Assembly: GCA_012932865.1 (NCBI GenBank)
Contig: SAXG01000015.1
Span: 496,001-560,000, forward strand
Source of the DNA: Amylostereum areolatum
Taxonomy: Eukaryota; Basidiomycota; Agaricomycetes; Russulales; Stereaceae
Length of the DNA: 64,000 bases
Direction of reading: 5' to 3'
Every line of letters begins with the position of its first letter. Positions within the stretch are counted from its first letter, which is position 1. A model generated the notes under the pieces. The model was not told the DNA's origin. It searched no databases and saw only the letters and a program-made list of their open reading frames with translations. Below, in pieces: positions 53,265-62,504 of the stretch. Position numbers and translations under genes: made by a program.

Positions 53265-54215
53265 TATATCTTGGTGGTATCTAGGGGTCCCAATAATGTC
53301 CCTGTATTACCATAGGACTTGGCTTTGGATTGGAATGATGCTAAACAATTCACAAATCCTGTCAGTGGTGTCCTACCAGGCATTTAGCCGGAAGGAATTC
53401 TATGTGTCTACTGAGTAATCCCTGTGTAATAGGCTAGGTCTCAGTAGTGTCCCAGACACCTCGGAGAGCCCCTGTGTCACCGCCGGACCTGCCTTTGCAT
53501 TGGAATCATCCTAAACAATTCACAAATACTGTTGGCGGTGTCCTATCAGGTGTCTTGCCGGAAGAGGCTCTACATGTTCGCCAAGCGGTCCCTATATCTT
53601 GGGCTGAGTCTCGGCGGTGTCCTAAACACCTCGGCGAGACCTTGTGTCACCACCGTACCTGCCTTTGCATTGGAATCACCTTAAACAATTCACAAATCCG
53701 GCCACGGTGACCTACCAGGTGTTTCGCCGGAAATGGCTCTACATGTTTGCTGCGCAGTCCCTGTGTTCTGGGATACATTTCGGCGGCATCTAGGACACCT
53801 CGGCAAGCCTCTACACTCTTGCCGAACCTGCCTTTGCATTAGAATTGCCCTAAACAATTCACAAATCCTGTCACAGTGCCCTACCAGGTGTTTCACCGGA
53901 CATGGCTCTACATATTCGCCGAGCAGCCCCTGTGTCCTGGGATAAATCTCGGTGGTGTCTGGGACACCTCGGCAAGCCCCTACATCACTGCCGGACCTGC
54001 CTTTGCATTGGAATCACCTTAAACAATTCTCAAATCCTGTCACAGTACCCTACCAGATGTCTCGCCGGACAAGGTTCTCCATGTTTGCCGAGAGGTCCCT
54101 GTGTCCTGGACACCACCGAGACATAGCCCAGGACACCTCGGTGAGACCCTGTGTCACCGCCAGACCTATATTTGCATTGGAATCAATCGTAACAATCTAC
54201 AAATCCTGACCGCTC
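53265..54215. repeat. 169-170-bp tandem satellite
   Basis: Units begin at the TGGAAT (or TAGAAT) word at 53331, 53501, 53671, 53840, 54009 and 54178, giving spacings of 170, 170, 169, 169 and 169 bp. Each unit carries AAACAATTCACAAATCC, CTACCAGGTGT, GCCGGA, a CACCTCGGCGAG-type word and CTGCCTTTGCAT in the same order. The first and last units are partial. Units differ by roughly 10-20 percent by eye. Short plus-strand frames in each unit are by-products. The period is close to nucleosome spacing. Confidence 0.9.
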
Positions 54216-54589
54216 TGTTCCGGTGAACCAAAGCGACCGGAGGGTCAAAATCATAGTTTTTGTGTACTGCCCAGCCGGATCCTGCACCTGGTGATCTATT
54301 TCGGCGAAATAAAGTGGCCAGGGGTGGTGAAAATCATAATTTTTGTGCACTGCACAGGCCGGATTCTAGCTGCACTGCTCGCCGAGGGCAGGTGCTCATC
54401 GCCAGTTCTACCGCCGGTGTGCCTACCCAACCACTGGAATATTGTCACCGAGCACCTATAAACCCGCTGAAGAGAGCCTGCACTGCCCGCCGATGTCCTG
54501 CTGTGGACAGGGCACCATGGCACCTCATTGGCCGATGTCCGCTCGCATGTGACCGACAGCACTTCTGCGCGTTCGCTCCATGTGGACCA
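54216..54589. other. no gene; short direct repeat
   Basis: Carries two copies of GTCAAAATCATAGTTTTTGTG / GTGAAAATCATAATTTTTGTG about 85 bp apart, each followed by an ACTGC-CAGCCGGAT word, so a further small tandem repeat follows the satellite. Confidence 0.55.
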
Positions 54590-55470
54590 CATGGCTTGGT
54601 GCACCATGGGGTCACTCTTTGTGGCACCACAATGGACAGCATGGTTTGTCTCCTTCTTCAGTTTGTAGTGAAGACATTCTCACCAATAAAGTAGGACTTA
54701 TCTGATGGTGCATCATCATCTACGAGTTCATTGACAGCTACTCCCACCTGATTACAGGCCTGCACGCTCACAACAACAATCAAGTGTCAACTGTTTTGGC
54801 CTTGTTCTTGGATGCCGCTCGCCTCTTTGGAGTTCCCTCTTGCCTCAGGGGAGACCATGGAATGGAAAACCTGGAGGTGGCCGCCTAGATAGAAGACTTC
54901 TGAGGAGAGCACTGAGGCTCTTACATCTGGAGAAGGTCAGTTTTCTTCAGCAACTTTGTCTTGCCTGGCACCGCTGAACTCTTGTTTTAGAAGTATCCAC
55001 AATGTTCACATTGAACTACTTGCGGGTGGACATCATTGCCCAAGTGGGCTTCTACTGGGCAGAGCTCTTTTCTTTTTTGGAGATGTCTCATGGCCTGAAC
55101 ATCGACCACATGCCTCACCTGTGGCTCCTACACCATCTTGTCCTTCTAGTCATCAATGCTGAGCTGGTGTTCTAGGAAGAGAGCTAGAATCAGCACAGAA
55201 TCGAGATGTGTCATCAGCCCTCTAGATCTCCTGCAGATATGTTCGGCTTCGACATGCTGACCAAAGGTGTTCACAGTGATGTTTTGCCAGAGGAGAACCT
55301 TTCTGAACAAGAGCTAGAGGTCTATGGTGTGGACTAGGAAGGTTTGCAGGATGATTGGCTCCTCCAATCTCAGCTGGGAAACAATGGTAGAGATGAAGGC
55401 GCTACCTCTTGAGTTAGGTGGAACTGGCCCTCCAGACCACCTGAACTCTGTCATTGTTGACCCTCCTACT
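54590..55470 (+). pseudogene. fungal integrase-core (rve-like) protein, broken
   Basis: Fragments match a conserved Agaricomycete integrase-core family I recognise by pattern: LWHHNGQHG, a likely 51-bp intron (GTTTGTCTCC to AAAGTAG), then EFIDSYSHLITGLHAHNNNQ, LFLDAARLFGVPS, RGDHGMEN and GSYIWRRS. After a frame change come GFYWAELFSFLEMSHGLN and WLLHHLVL, then PSRSPADMFGFDM and VYGVDW. Stops and shifts are frequent. The usual family has a D-D-E RNase H fold; here the first aspartate (FID) and the RGDHG aspartate are still visible. Confidence 0.68.
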
Positions 55471-55947
55471 TAGGGAAGGGGTTACTAAGGGGGTTGTTGC
55501 AGGTCTTTAGGCTGCTGTTGCCTAATAGGCTAGCCAGGCAGATAACGAGGCCAGAGTTTCTATATGGACTGCTGGTGTTGAACAGACTTATGCAAGTCAG
55601 TGAGACGCTACAGTAAGGTATGTAAGTGAGGGAAATAAGTAAAGAGTATAAGAGATGATCACCTCAGTTGAAGGGATACTTCGAGTGAGGAGGAAGGACA
55701 AAATACTGAGAGCCTTATATACCCAAACTGCTGTGTCATAAGAGCCAATTATAAAAGGCGTAAGAAAGTGGTGTCATAGTGTAGCAGAATTAATCAGCTG
55801 CTAAGAGTGTGCTCAGTCATCCACTACAGCTTTCATGTGAAAGCATACAGTAAGAATCACATGCTCTGTACAGCCTCACATAGCCAATTCCATATTGTTC
55901 TGGTCCTTCCCAGAACCTTCCGTTCCTTTCCATCACATATTACATAA
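55471..55947. other. no gene recognised
   Basis: Includes a purine-rich piece with GCCTTATATACCC near 55710 that could be a promoter-like box of an old LTR, but no matching partner was found. Nothing else supported. Confidence 0.4.
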
Positions 55948-56394
55948 GGGCCTGTTTGGTAAACTTTCGAAGTTGCAGTGACCGCTCTTTTGTTCACGTG
56001 GCGGTAACTCTTGACACAAATCACTTGTGTCATTACCTGCCTTCCTGTGGCAGACCAGCTGTGCTCTCCGCCATTGGCCTCATCTTCATCGCTGTCAGCA
56101 ACAGCGAGCAACAGTTTTTTTTTTCAACATCTAAGATTTACATAATAAGGTAGATTATAATGTTGATAGATTTTTGGTGTACAATTGGAAGCCTCACTCC
56201 CAAACATCGTTGCTCACTGTGAAGAGCAATGAGTGCGATGATGTCGACAGTGGCCAGATAGGCCCATATGATGGAGACAGTCGGGATGGGGTGCAATATG
56301 ATGTTATTAATCCGTGTCAGCAGTTACTGACACATGACAATTTACACTGAGTTGTCGACAACTAGGCAACTCCACAAGTTTACCAAACAGGCCC
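55948..56394. mobile_element. 447-bp MITE, PIF/Harbinger-like
   Basis: Perfect 19-bp terminal inverted repeats GGGCCTGTTTGGTAAACTT, extending to 26 of 29 matching bases, and a TAA on both sides (55945-55947 and 56395-56397). A 3-bp TAA/TTA target duplication and a G-rich TIR of this kind are typical of Tourist/Harbinger MITEs. No transposase. A minus-strand 84-codon frame at its left end starts inside and runs out of the element, so is not part of it. Confidence 0.82.
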
Positions 56395-56397
56395 TAA

Positions 56398-57110
56398 TAT
56401 ACTAGAAGCTAGAGATTGTCCGTGTTACTATCTTCAACATGCAAGACTCTTATACATGAGAAGTATATATGGGAAATCAGTTCTAATCTGTATCATACAA
56501 AATGTATCTATTCTACTCAGACTTGGGAAAGAGCCCCTTTTCAATCAAGCCCTAGTGCATCACACCCAATCTCAAGGCCCCTCCTTTGTAGGCACCTTCT
56601 CATCAGAAGTAACAACCACTAAAAAGATATTAGATTTTCTAGCATGGAGGTAAAATAAGCATCAGAACTTATCATGCCAGTAGAAGAGAGAGGATGGGTA
56701 GGCAACAAATACACCAGGAGAGATCTTCACAACAATTTCAGCTTCCAGTATGACCAGCCAAGCCTTGGACTTGTGATCAAATTTACCTGAGAGAGTACAT
56801 CAGCAATTTAACACATTTTGTTTGGGCTTGTTTGAGCCTGTTTCGGAGTTGTCCAACACTCAAAACTTGCGAAAACTCACAAAACACCCCAACACCCCAA
56901 CAGTCTCCCAGGCCATGTCTGGATTGGACAACTGTCACGGAGTTGAGCCAACTAGTGTCCAATTCACCATACATTTGGGTATAACTTAGGCTCAAGTACA
57001 TGACAACAACACACTTCAATACATATATTTAATTTATATTGCTCATATCCAAACATTTTAATGGGTAAATCAATATCATTATTAATCAATGGTACATACT
57101 ACATGGGCTA
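56398..57110. other. no gene recognised
   Basis: AT-richer sequence with only short frames (60-80 codons). The sequence CACCCCAACACCCCAACAG at 56884 resembles CACCCCAACACCAGCAACAG at 57848, hinting at a further repeat copy. Confidence 0.45.
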
Positions 57111-57700
57111 CACAAAGTAGAGAAGGAAAAGTACGATGATGATGATGAAAAGATGATGTAACAAGGGTGACAAGGTGGCCCCGGCGGGGGTGACAAGGCG
57201 CCAACAGCACTGGTGACGGGGCTGGCCATGGCAGTGGTGACAGCGGCGGTGACGGGGCGGCGAGGGCGGGAGTGATGAGGTGGTGACGCCGGGAGTGACG
57301 AGGTGGCAACACCGGGAGTGACGTGACAATGAGGGCGACGGCTGTGACGAGGCGGCAAGGGTGGCTCTGAGGAGATGGTAATGGCGGTAGCGAGGTGGCG
57401 AGGGCGGCAGTGATGCGGCGGCGACAGCGTCGGTGACGTGGCAGCAACAGCGTCGGTGACGTGGCAGCAACAGCGGCGGTGATGTGGTGGCAACGGCGGC
57501 TGTGATGAGGTGGCGACGGCATCTGTGACAGGGCAGCGAAGGCGGCGGTGACAAGGCGGTGAGGGGGACGATGGTGATGACGGCGAGGGGGATGATAGTG
57601 GCGAGGGGGACGATGGTGGCGACGGTGGTGGTGAAGGGATAGTGGTGGTAGAGAAGGAAGGAAAGACGTGTTGTGGCAGGGAAATATGAGAAAGGAGAAA
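57111..57700. repeat. GC-rich imperfect minisatellite
   Basis: Loose tandem of GGTGACGAGGCGGC and GGCAGCAACAGCGGC words across about 500 bp. On the minus strand all frames stay open (up to 201 codons of His, Pro, Ser, Arg), an artefact of the repeat. A purine-rich end (GGGGACGATGGTGGCGA) leads into the dispersed repeat at 57705. Confidence 0.7.
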
Positions 57701-57704
57701 GTCT

Positions 57705-57915
57705 CACGGTCAAAAGCAGTTTAGGGCCGGCTCAATATCCCTTCTGATCAAAATTTGATGCCGGGAAGTGCGATCGATGAATTGCCCCGGAATTGCGGGG
57801 AGTTGCCGGGTTTGCCAAACTTGGCCGGACCTGACAACTGCCATCAACACCCCAACACCAGCAACAGAGCCGAAATCATTGGCAACACCCTAACAAAAAG
57901 TGTGATATTGCTGAT
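57705..57915 (+). repeat. about 210-bp dispersed repeat, copy 2
   Basis: Counterpart of 28735-28950, in the same orientation and also preceded by a G-rich repetitive stretch. Ends CAAAAAGTGTGATATTGCTG. Confidence 0.5.
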
Positions 57916-58169
57916 GTAGGGTAGGCTTGTATAAGCTCAAAAGGAGACAAATAATAATCACCATGAATTAAGAGTAGGCAGACTCTAATGGCCAGGTTCT
58001 TCCAGTCAATATGAGGCCAGCAGCTCTCATCCCTAATTTTCTCCTCGGGAAAATTGAGACAATAGTTGTAAAACAATCCAAACTCTGGCTTCACATCAGA
58101 ATACATCTCCTGCAGCTTTTTTGCACCATCTTTAAACCTGTCTACAATCTGAGGGAATGACCGCTTCAC
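57912..58169 (-). pseudogene. fragment of a conserved fungal protein with PEFGLFYN and PHIDWKN motifs
   Basis: Minus-strand frame of about 90 codons: FPQIVDRFKDGAKKLQEMYS, then VKPEFGLFYNYCLNFPEE and WPHIDWKNLAIRVCLLLI. From memory this matches a repeated Agaricomycete protein family found near transposons. The HID pair recalls the H-x-D iron site of 2-oxoglutarate oxygenases, but the rest of such a domain is not here and the assignment is uncertain. Both ends are lost. Confidence 0.5.
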
Positions 58170-58513
58170 AAATTTACAGCCAATTTTACTAAGGCAATGC
58201 TCAGAGTTACAATTTATTTAAGATTGTGTAAAGTGTGGGGGGTGCTGGGGTGCCTGTAATGCCAAGCAGCCTCGCCTTGGCATTTTCCTTTTCCGTTCAG
58301 TCTCATCAATTCATCATCTTCTATCCAGTTGTGCCTGCCTGGCATCAGATGCCAACCTGCTCTCGCTGTTGACAATGTCAACGAGAGTTGCTGGTCATCG
58401 ACGCGCTTGACAACCAACTTGACCTTCAAGAAATAGCTCGAGCCGCCATCTTATCTCATTCTACCTGACTCCTTCATTCACCCATTACAATCAAATTGCA
58501 GTAATCTGCTAGG
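58170..58513. other. no gene recognised
   Basis: Only short frames on either strand; no motif. Confidence 0.45.
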
Positions 58514-58990
58514 TCATACACTCCAGGACACCAGCAAGAAGCAGCTTTTCCAGCAGTCATGACCAGCTACCGTTGCAAACAGTTGAACAGTAACTCGCGC
58601 CATCATCACCATCACCCCCGCCGCCAACCTCGCAATCTCCCCCTCCAAATACCTCGCCTCCTTTGCCCACACAAACAACACCTCCACCATCCAATGTGCC
58701 CACCTCTCCACGTCGAACTACGTCCCCAGCCCAAATGCCTGCGGCACCATCAGTCTCGCCTCCCTCTGCCCATCTGACATTGACCACTTGAACCGCGCCC
58801 GATACTCCTCGCACACGAACTCCTGCATGACGGACATGCACCACTCATCCAGGATCTGCAGTGCCTTTGCCGGGTCGTCGTAGAGTGCCACCACGTGCTC
58901 CTTGCCATACTGCGCCAGGTGCGCCATCCACTCTGCGTACGAGTACCCCCGACAGCGGTGCCAGCTCTCGCACTGCACGCACATGGCCAC
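58514..58990 (-). pseudogene. hypothetical fungal protein with one nonsense codon
   Basis: Minus-strand frame MCVQCESWHRCRGYSYAEWM, then DDPAKALQILDEWCMSV, RARFKWSMSDGQREARLMVP and QAFGLGT. A TAG follows, and the same frame continues FDVERWAHWMVEVLFVWAKE and EGEIARLAAGVMVM to about 58514. It looks like one protein of 160 or so residues interrupted by a single stop. The start may be spliced: GTGAGTGG lies just upstream on the minus strand. Family not recognised; the C-x2-C pair may bind zinc. Confidence 0.5.
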
Positions 58991-59111
58991 TCACAAACCT
59001 GATGGAAGCCAACCAGGAAGAAATTGGTGCAATTGAGGTCATCAATGCCGGTGCATCTCCTCCTACCCTATACCTCTTCCCTTCCTTTGTTTCTTCTCAT
59101 CTGTACGCTGA

Positions 59112-59544
59112 TGTCATGAACGATACCATTTCGGGCATCTCGGGGACCTCGGGGATAATATCCCAATTCATTTTCATTTTCATTTCTATCTGACCATTCA
59201 CCATTTAGTAATACTCCGCTACTCCGCTCTAGACTCGGTTTATCCTGGCTCCGCATGATATCATAGCACTGCGCATGACATCATATTGCTCCGGACCCGG
59301 CTCATCCTTATTGTCTCGCTTACCGATCTTGCTACGCATGTATCTATACTTAGCTCTGCTTACTGACCGCCGTGTGTCGTAGCTTACTAAGTGACTCTGC
59401 CTTGTAGTATATAAGGGCTCCATTCCTCCTGTACATATTCCCCATCTCGACCTGGTCAATACTACCAACCTTATCCTCCATCGTCCCTCTTCACTTGTGT
59501 CACACGTCATCGCCTAGTGCTCGTCACTAAGGCCGTTGCTGACA
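59112..59544 (+). repeat. 5' LTR of gypsy-5
   Basis: Starts TGTCATGAACG and ends GCCGTTGCTGACA, with TATATAAGGGCTCC near 59408. Same family as the LTRs at 28160 and 33973. The flanks GCTGA and TAAGG cannot be compared with a 3' end, which is outside the window. No TGG primer site immediately follows. Confidence 0.85.
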
Positions 59545-60018
59545 TAAGGTCGAGATCTACTTACCATCGCACTACCCGACGACCATCGTAGCGTAGCATA
59601 TCGTGTCTGTAGTAGACGTTTCCCCACGCTACTAACCCTTACTTTGTATCGCCGCCTCGGATCATTACCCCCAGCGTACGCGACTAGTCACCCCGATTCT
59701 GTGGTTGTGTGCATGCATCAGCGGCTGCCAGCTTGACGTAACCGCGTTACGTTACACGTACTCGGGGCCCCTCAAACACCACGAGAACCCAGACGTGACA
59801 GTTGAAGGTGCACCTAACGGTGTAGGAGGCTAGTAAAAGCGACAAAGGGAAAGTGACCCGAGAAGTTCTTGGGCTCGTGACCCTTGAACAAAGAGACAGC
59901 CAACAGGCCGAGAAGGCTGAGGCAGACAGTCTTGTGATTTGGCAAGACCAGTGACATATCCCTCAACACCCGATCCCCTTGCCGTACTAGTAACCGTCCT
60001 TGACTCGGGGGCTAGTAC
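59545..60018 (+). other. gypsy-5 leader
   Basis: Untranslated-looking sequence between LTR and first ATG. Frames here are closed or out of phase with the later ones. Confidence 0.5.
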
Positions 60019-61149
60019 ATGGGAGAGGAAAACCAAACCTTGGAAGAAGAAGACTTCCATTTCCCCGACTTCGACTTCGTGTATGAACGCGAAGAATTCA
60101 CAGCCGTCACCGAAATCGAACGTGACACCGCCATCGACGCCTACTTTGGCGACAACCTCTTTGCCGCCCACAACTGGGTCTACGCCGCTGCGAGCAACCC
60201 TGATTGGGGATTCCAGGTTTGAGTTGACTTCACTCGGATCGTCGTATCAATTGAACAGGGCCATCCCCGGCTTACGTTCGAGCCCTACTTTTCCGCTATC
60301 TACCGCAACGAGGAGCTCCCCAACCAGTGGTACGGACCTCACACACCCATTCCCACCTACACCACAACTAGCTCCGAAGGTAGGTGGCCAACGCCAACGC
60401 CAAGCCCGCCACCGCAAGAAGAAGGTTTCTGGACTACCCCCAGCAGCCCCAACTCCTCAACCCACGAGGATTCAGATCCCAGTGGGTCCGCATCCAGTAG
60501 CGTGCGATCCCTGGACGGATCCCCGCGGATTTATCCACTTGGGCCTTGGACCATCGGAGACAGAGGAAGAAGCGGAGACGAATTAGACGAAATTGACGAA
60601 ATCACCGATTTATACCTCTCCGACACCACAACCCTCGTCGACGATGAAACCTTCGAATACGACCCCGATGACCTCGAGTGGGGAGAACCCGAGGACCTTA
60701 ACAACAACAACTGGGACCAAATCCCAGTCCCCTACATCGCAACTCCACCCCAAATCCCTCGCCCGCTCTAAGCCGTGTCGTCAACCTACGGCTTACGTCC
60801 CCGCAGTCCCTATCCCCTCCCCCGAGGAATCACCGAAGAATACCTCCGAAGGGAACGGAGATTCCTTTACTTCATCCACTTAGAAGGGGACAGCGAAGAA
60901 GACCAAGTCTACTTTGTTGACGGAGAGTGGTGTGCCGACAAAGAAGGAAATCAAGCCTTCACTGCCAACGACCTCGCACTCATTGCCATAGACTACGACC
61001 GACGTGAAGAACGTCTAAGGAACCCAGCTCCCCTTGCACCGCCCCCACCCCCACTGTATAACCCACCGCCTCGAACCTTCCAAGTCCAAACCCACACCGG
61101 ACCCCTACGACCCCGCTCCCCCCCCTCATCCGCCTGGAACAGAAGATGA
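60019..61149 (+). pseudogene. gypsy-5 frame upstream of gag, two stops
   Basis: One frame from the ATG at 60019: acidic start MGEENQTLEEEDFHFPDFDF, then Pro/Ser-rich and Asp/Glu-rich parts (DEIDEITDLYLSDTTTLVDD), SSTYGLRPRSPYPLPRGITE and a Pro-rich end. Stops TGA at 60220 and TAA at 60769 interrupt it. It ends at TGA 61147, just before the Gag ATG at 61153. The TGA-GCC-ATG spacing suggests either a natural separate frame or an N-terminal extension of Gag broken by a third stop. No domain recognised. Confidence 0.55.
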
Positions 61150-61152
61150 GCC

Positions 61153-62493
61153 ATGGCCGCCACTGTCCTCAACCGCCGTGCGGCCGATCAAACCAACTGC
61201 CTCGCCAACATCGCTGCCTTCGCCCCCGTCATTGGAAACACCCGCTACGCGTTCCTCAATGGAATAGCATATGAAGTCGCCAAATTCGAATTCACCGACG
61301 ATCCACTGAATGGAACACAATGGGCCTACATAGACGCCGGAAACTGGCATGCCTTCAGCGGCCTAATCATCGCCGCGTTCACTCCCGCTGCCCCAGGAGC
61401 ACCCGCAGCCGCTACCGCTAAACGGAAAATCCACGCCGCCAAACCGCGGGAGTACAGTGGAAAATGTTCGGAATATGCGGACTTCAAACACGAAGTCACC
61501 AGCTACATCGAAGCGGCCCCACAAGACTTCGTCAGTGAGATCGACCAAGTCCGCTTCATCCTCAGTTACATGAGGGAAGGTGCCGCCAAGGAATGGGCGC
61601 GCAACTTCAAAGATGCCAATGTCCTCACCGCCGGAACCACGGTCACTATGGCCAACTTCATCACCGCTCTCGACGCCTCCTTCATCAGCACCTCGGATCA
61701 GCAGGATGCACTCAATGAACTAGATCAGTTCAAAATGGGGAGCAAATCAGCCGACGAATTCTTCGTCAAATTCGAACAAATTGCGCGACGCGCCAACGTC
61801 ACCCCCACCAACGACAACACCTGGTTCCTTCGTATTCTCAAAGCCAACATCGAGATAGAGATACTGAAGAACATCTTCCGCAGCCCGCCGGTCCCCACCA
61901 CATACATCGATTGGAAGAAACGTGTTACCGAAATGGACAATGCCTGGCGCGAAATCTCCGAAATGCACCGTGGACACCCCTCCTCCTCGACCCATACCAC
62001 CTCCAAACCCAAAGACGTCAAAGATGCCACGGGTACCATTCATGGAGGCAGTGGACAAGCCATGGACGTAGGCGCCGTCGACACCAAGGGATGCTGCTTT
62101 AAGTGTGGAATGACCAACCACATCTCCAAGGACTGCAAAGTGTCGGTTGAATACATCCGAAAAAAGTGGGGACGCGATCGCTATAGCACGTCGCCCAATT
62201 ACAAAGGACCCCGCTCCTCGAACACCCCGCGACCACCTCCCTTCAAACGCAACCCCAACCAGCAAGCACGGTCCCAGACCACGGAAGAATTCGCCTTGCC
62301 CAAAGAATGGATCAACACTCTAGACGACAAGCAGTGAAAGATGATCCTCCGCGCCCTGGTGGAAACCGACGGCAAGACCACGCCGACGCCCAAGACGGAA
62401 GCAAAGAAGAAGAAGAAAGACAAGGACAAGGTAGTTGACGACAGGAGCACCAAGAGCGGTGGATCAGATGCCGACACAGAGTCGGATTTTTAG
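61153..62493 (+). pseudogene. gypsy-5 Gag
   Basis: Starts at an ATG in good context (GCCATGGCC). Capsid-like body: KPREYSGKCSEYADFKHEVT, LSYMREGAAKEWARNFKDAN, DQFKMGSKSADEFFVKFEQI, and a CCHC knuckle CFKCGMTNHISKDC near 62095-62140. A TGA at 62335 (QQ-end, CGA to TGA) precedes the last 50 codons, which are lysine-rich then acidic, ending in TAG at 62491. Related to the gypsy-1 Gag in order of motifs. Confidence 0.85.
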
Positions 62494-62504
62494 AGGGGCA
62501 AAGG

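Noticed and set aside
53265..54215. CRISPR array
   Set aside because: Unit length of about 170 bp with similarity across the full unit and no short repeat plus unique spacer pattern; also a eukaryotic sequence.
55600..55860. Another LTR suggested by GCCTTATATACCC
   Set aside because: No TG...CA termini with a partner copy or target duplication could be found.
57108..57713. 201-codon minus-strand frame rich in His, Pro and Arg, with two overlapping relatives
   Set aside because: All three frames stay open across the GGTGACG minisatellite; this is expected from the repeat.
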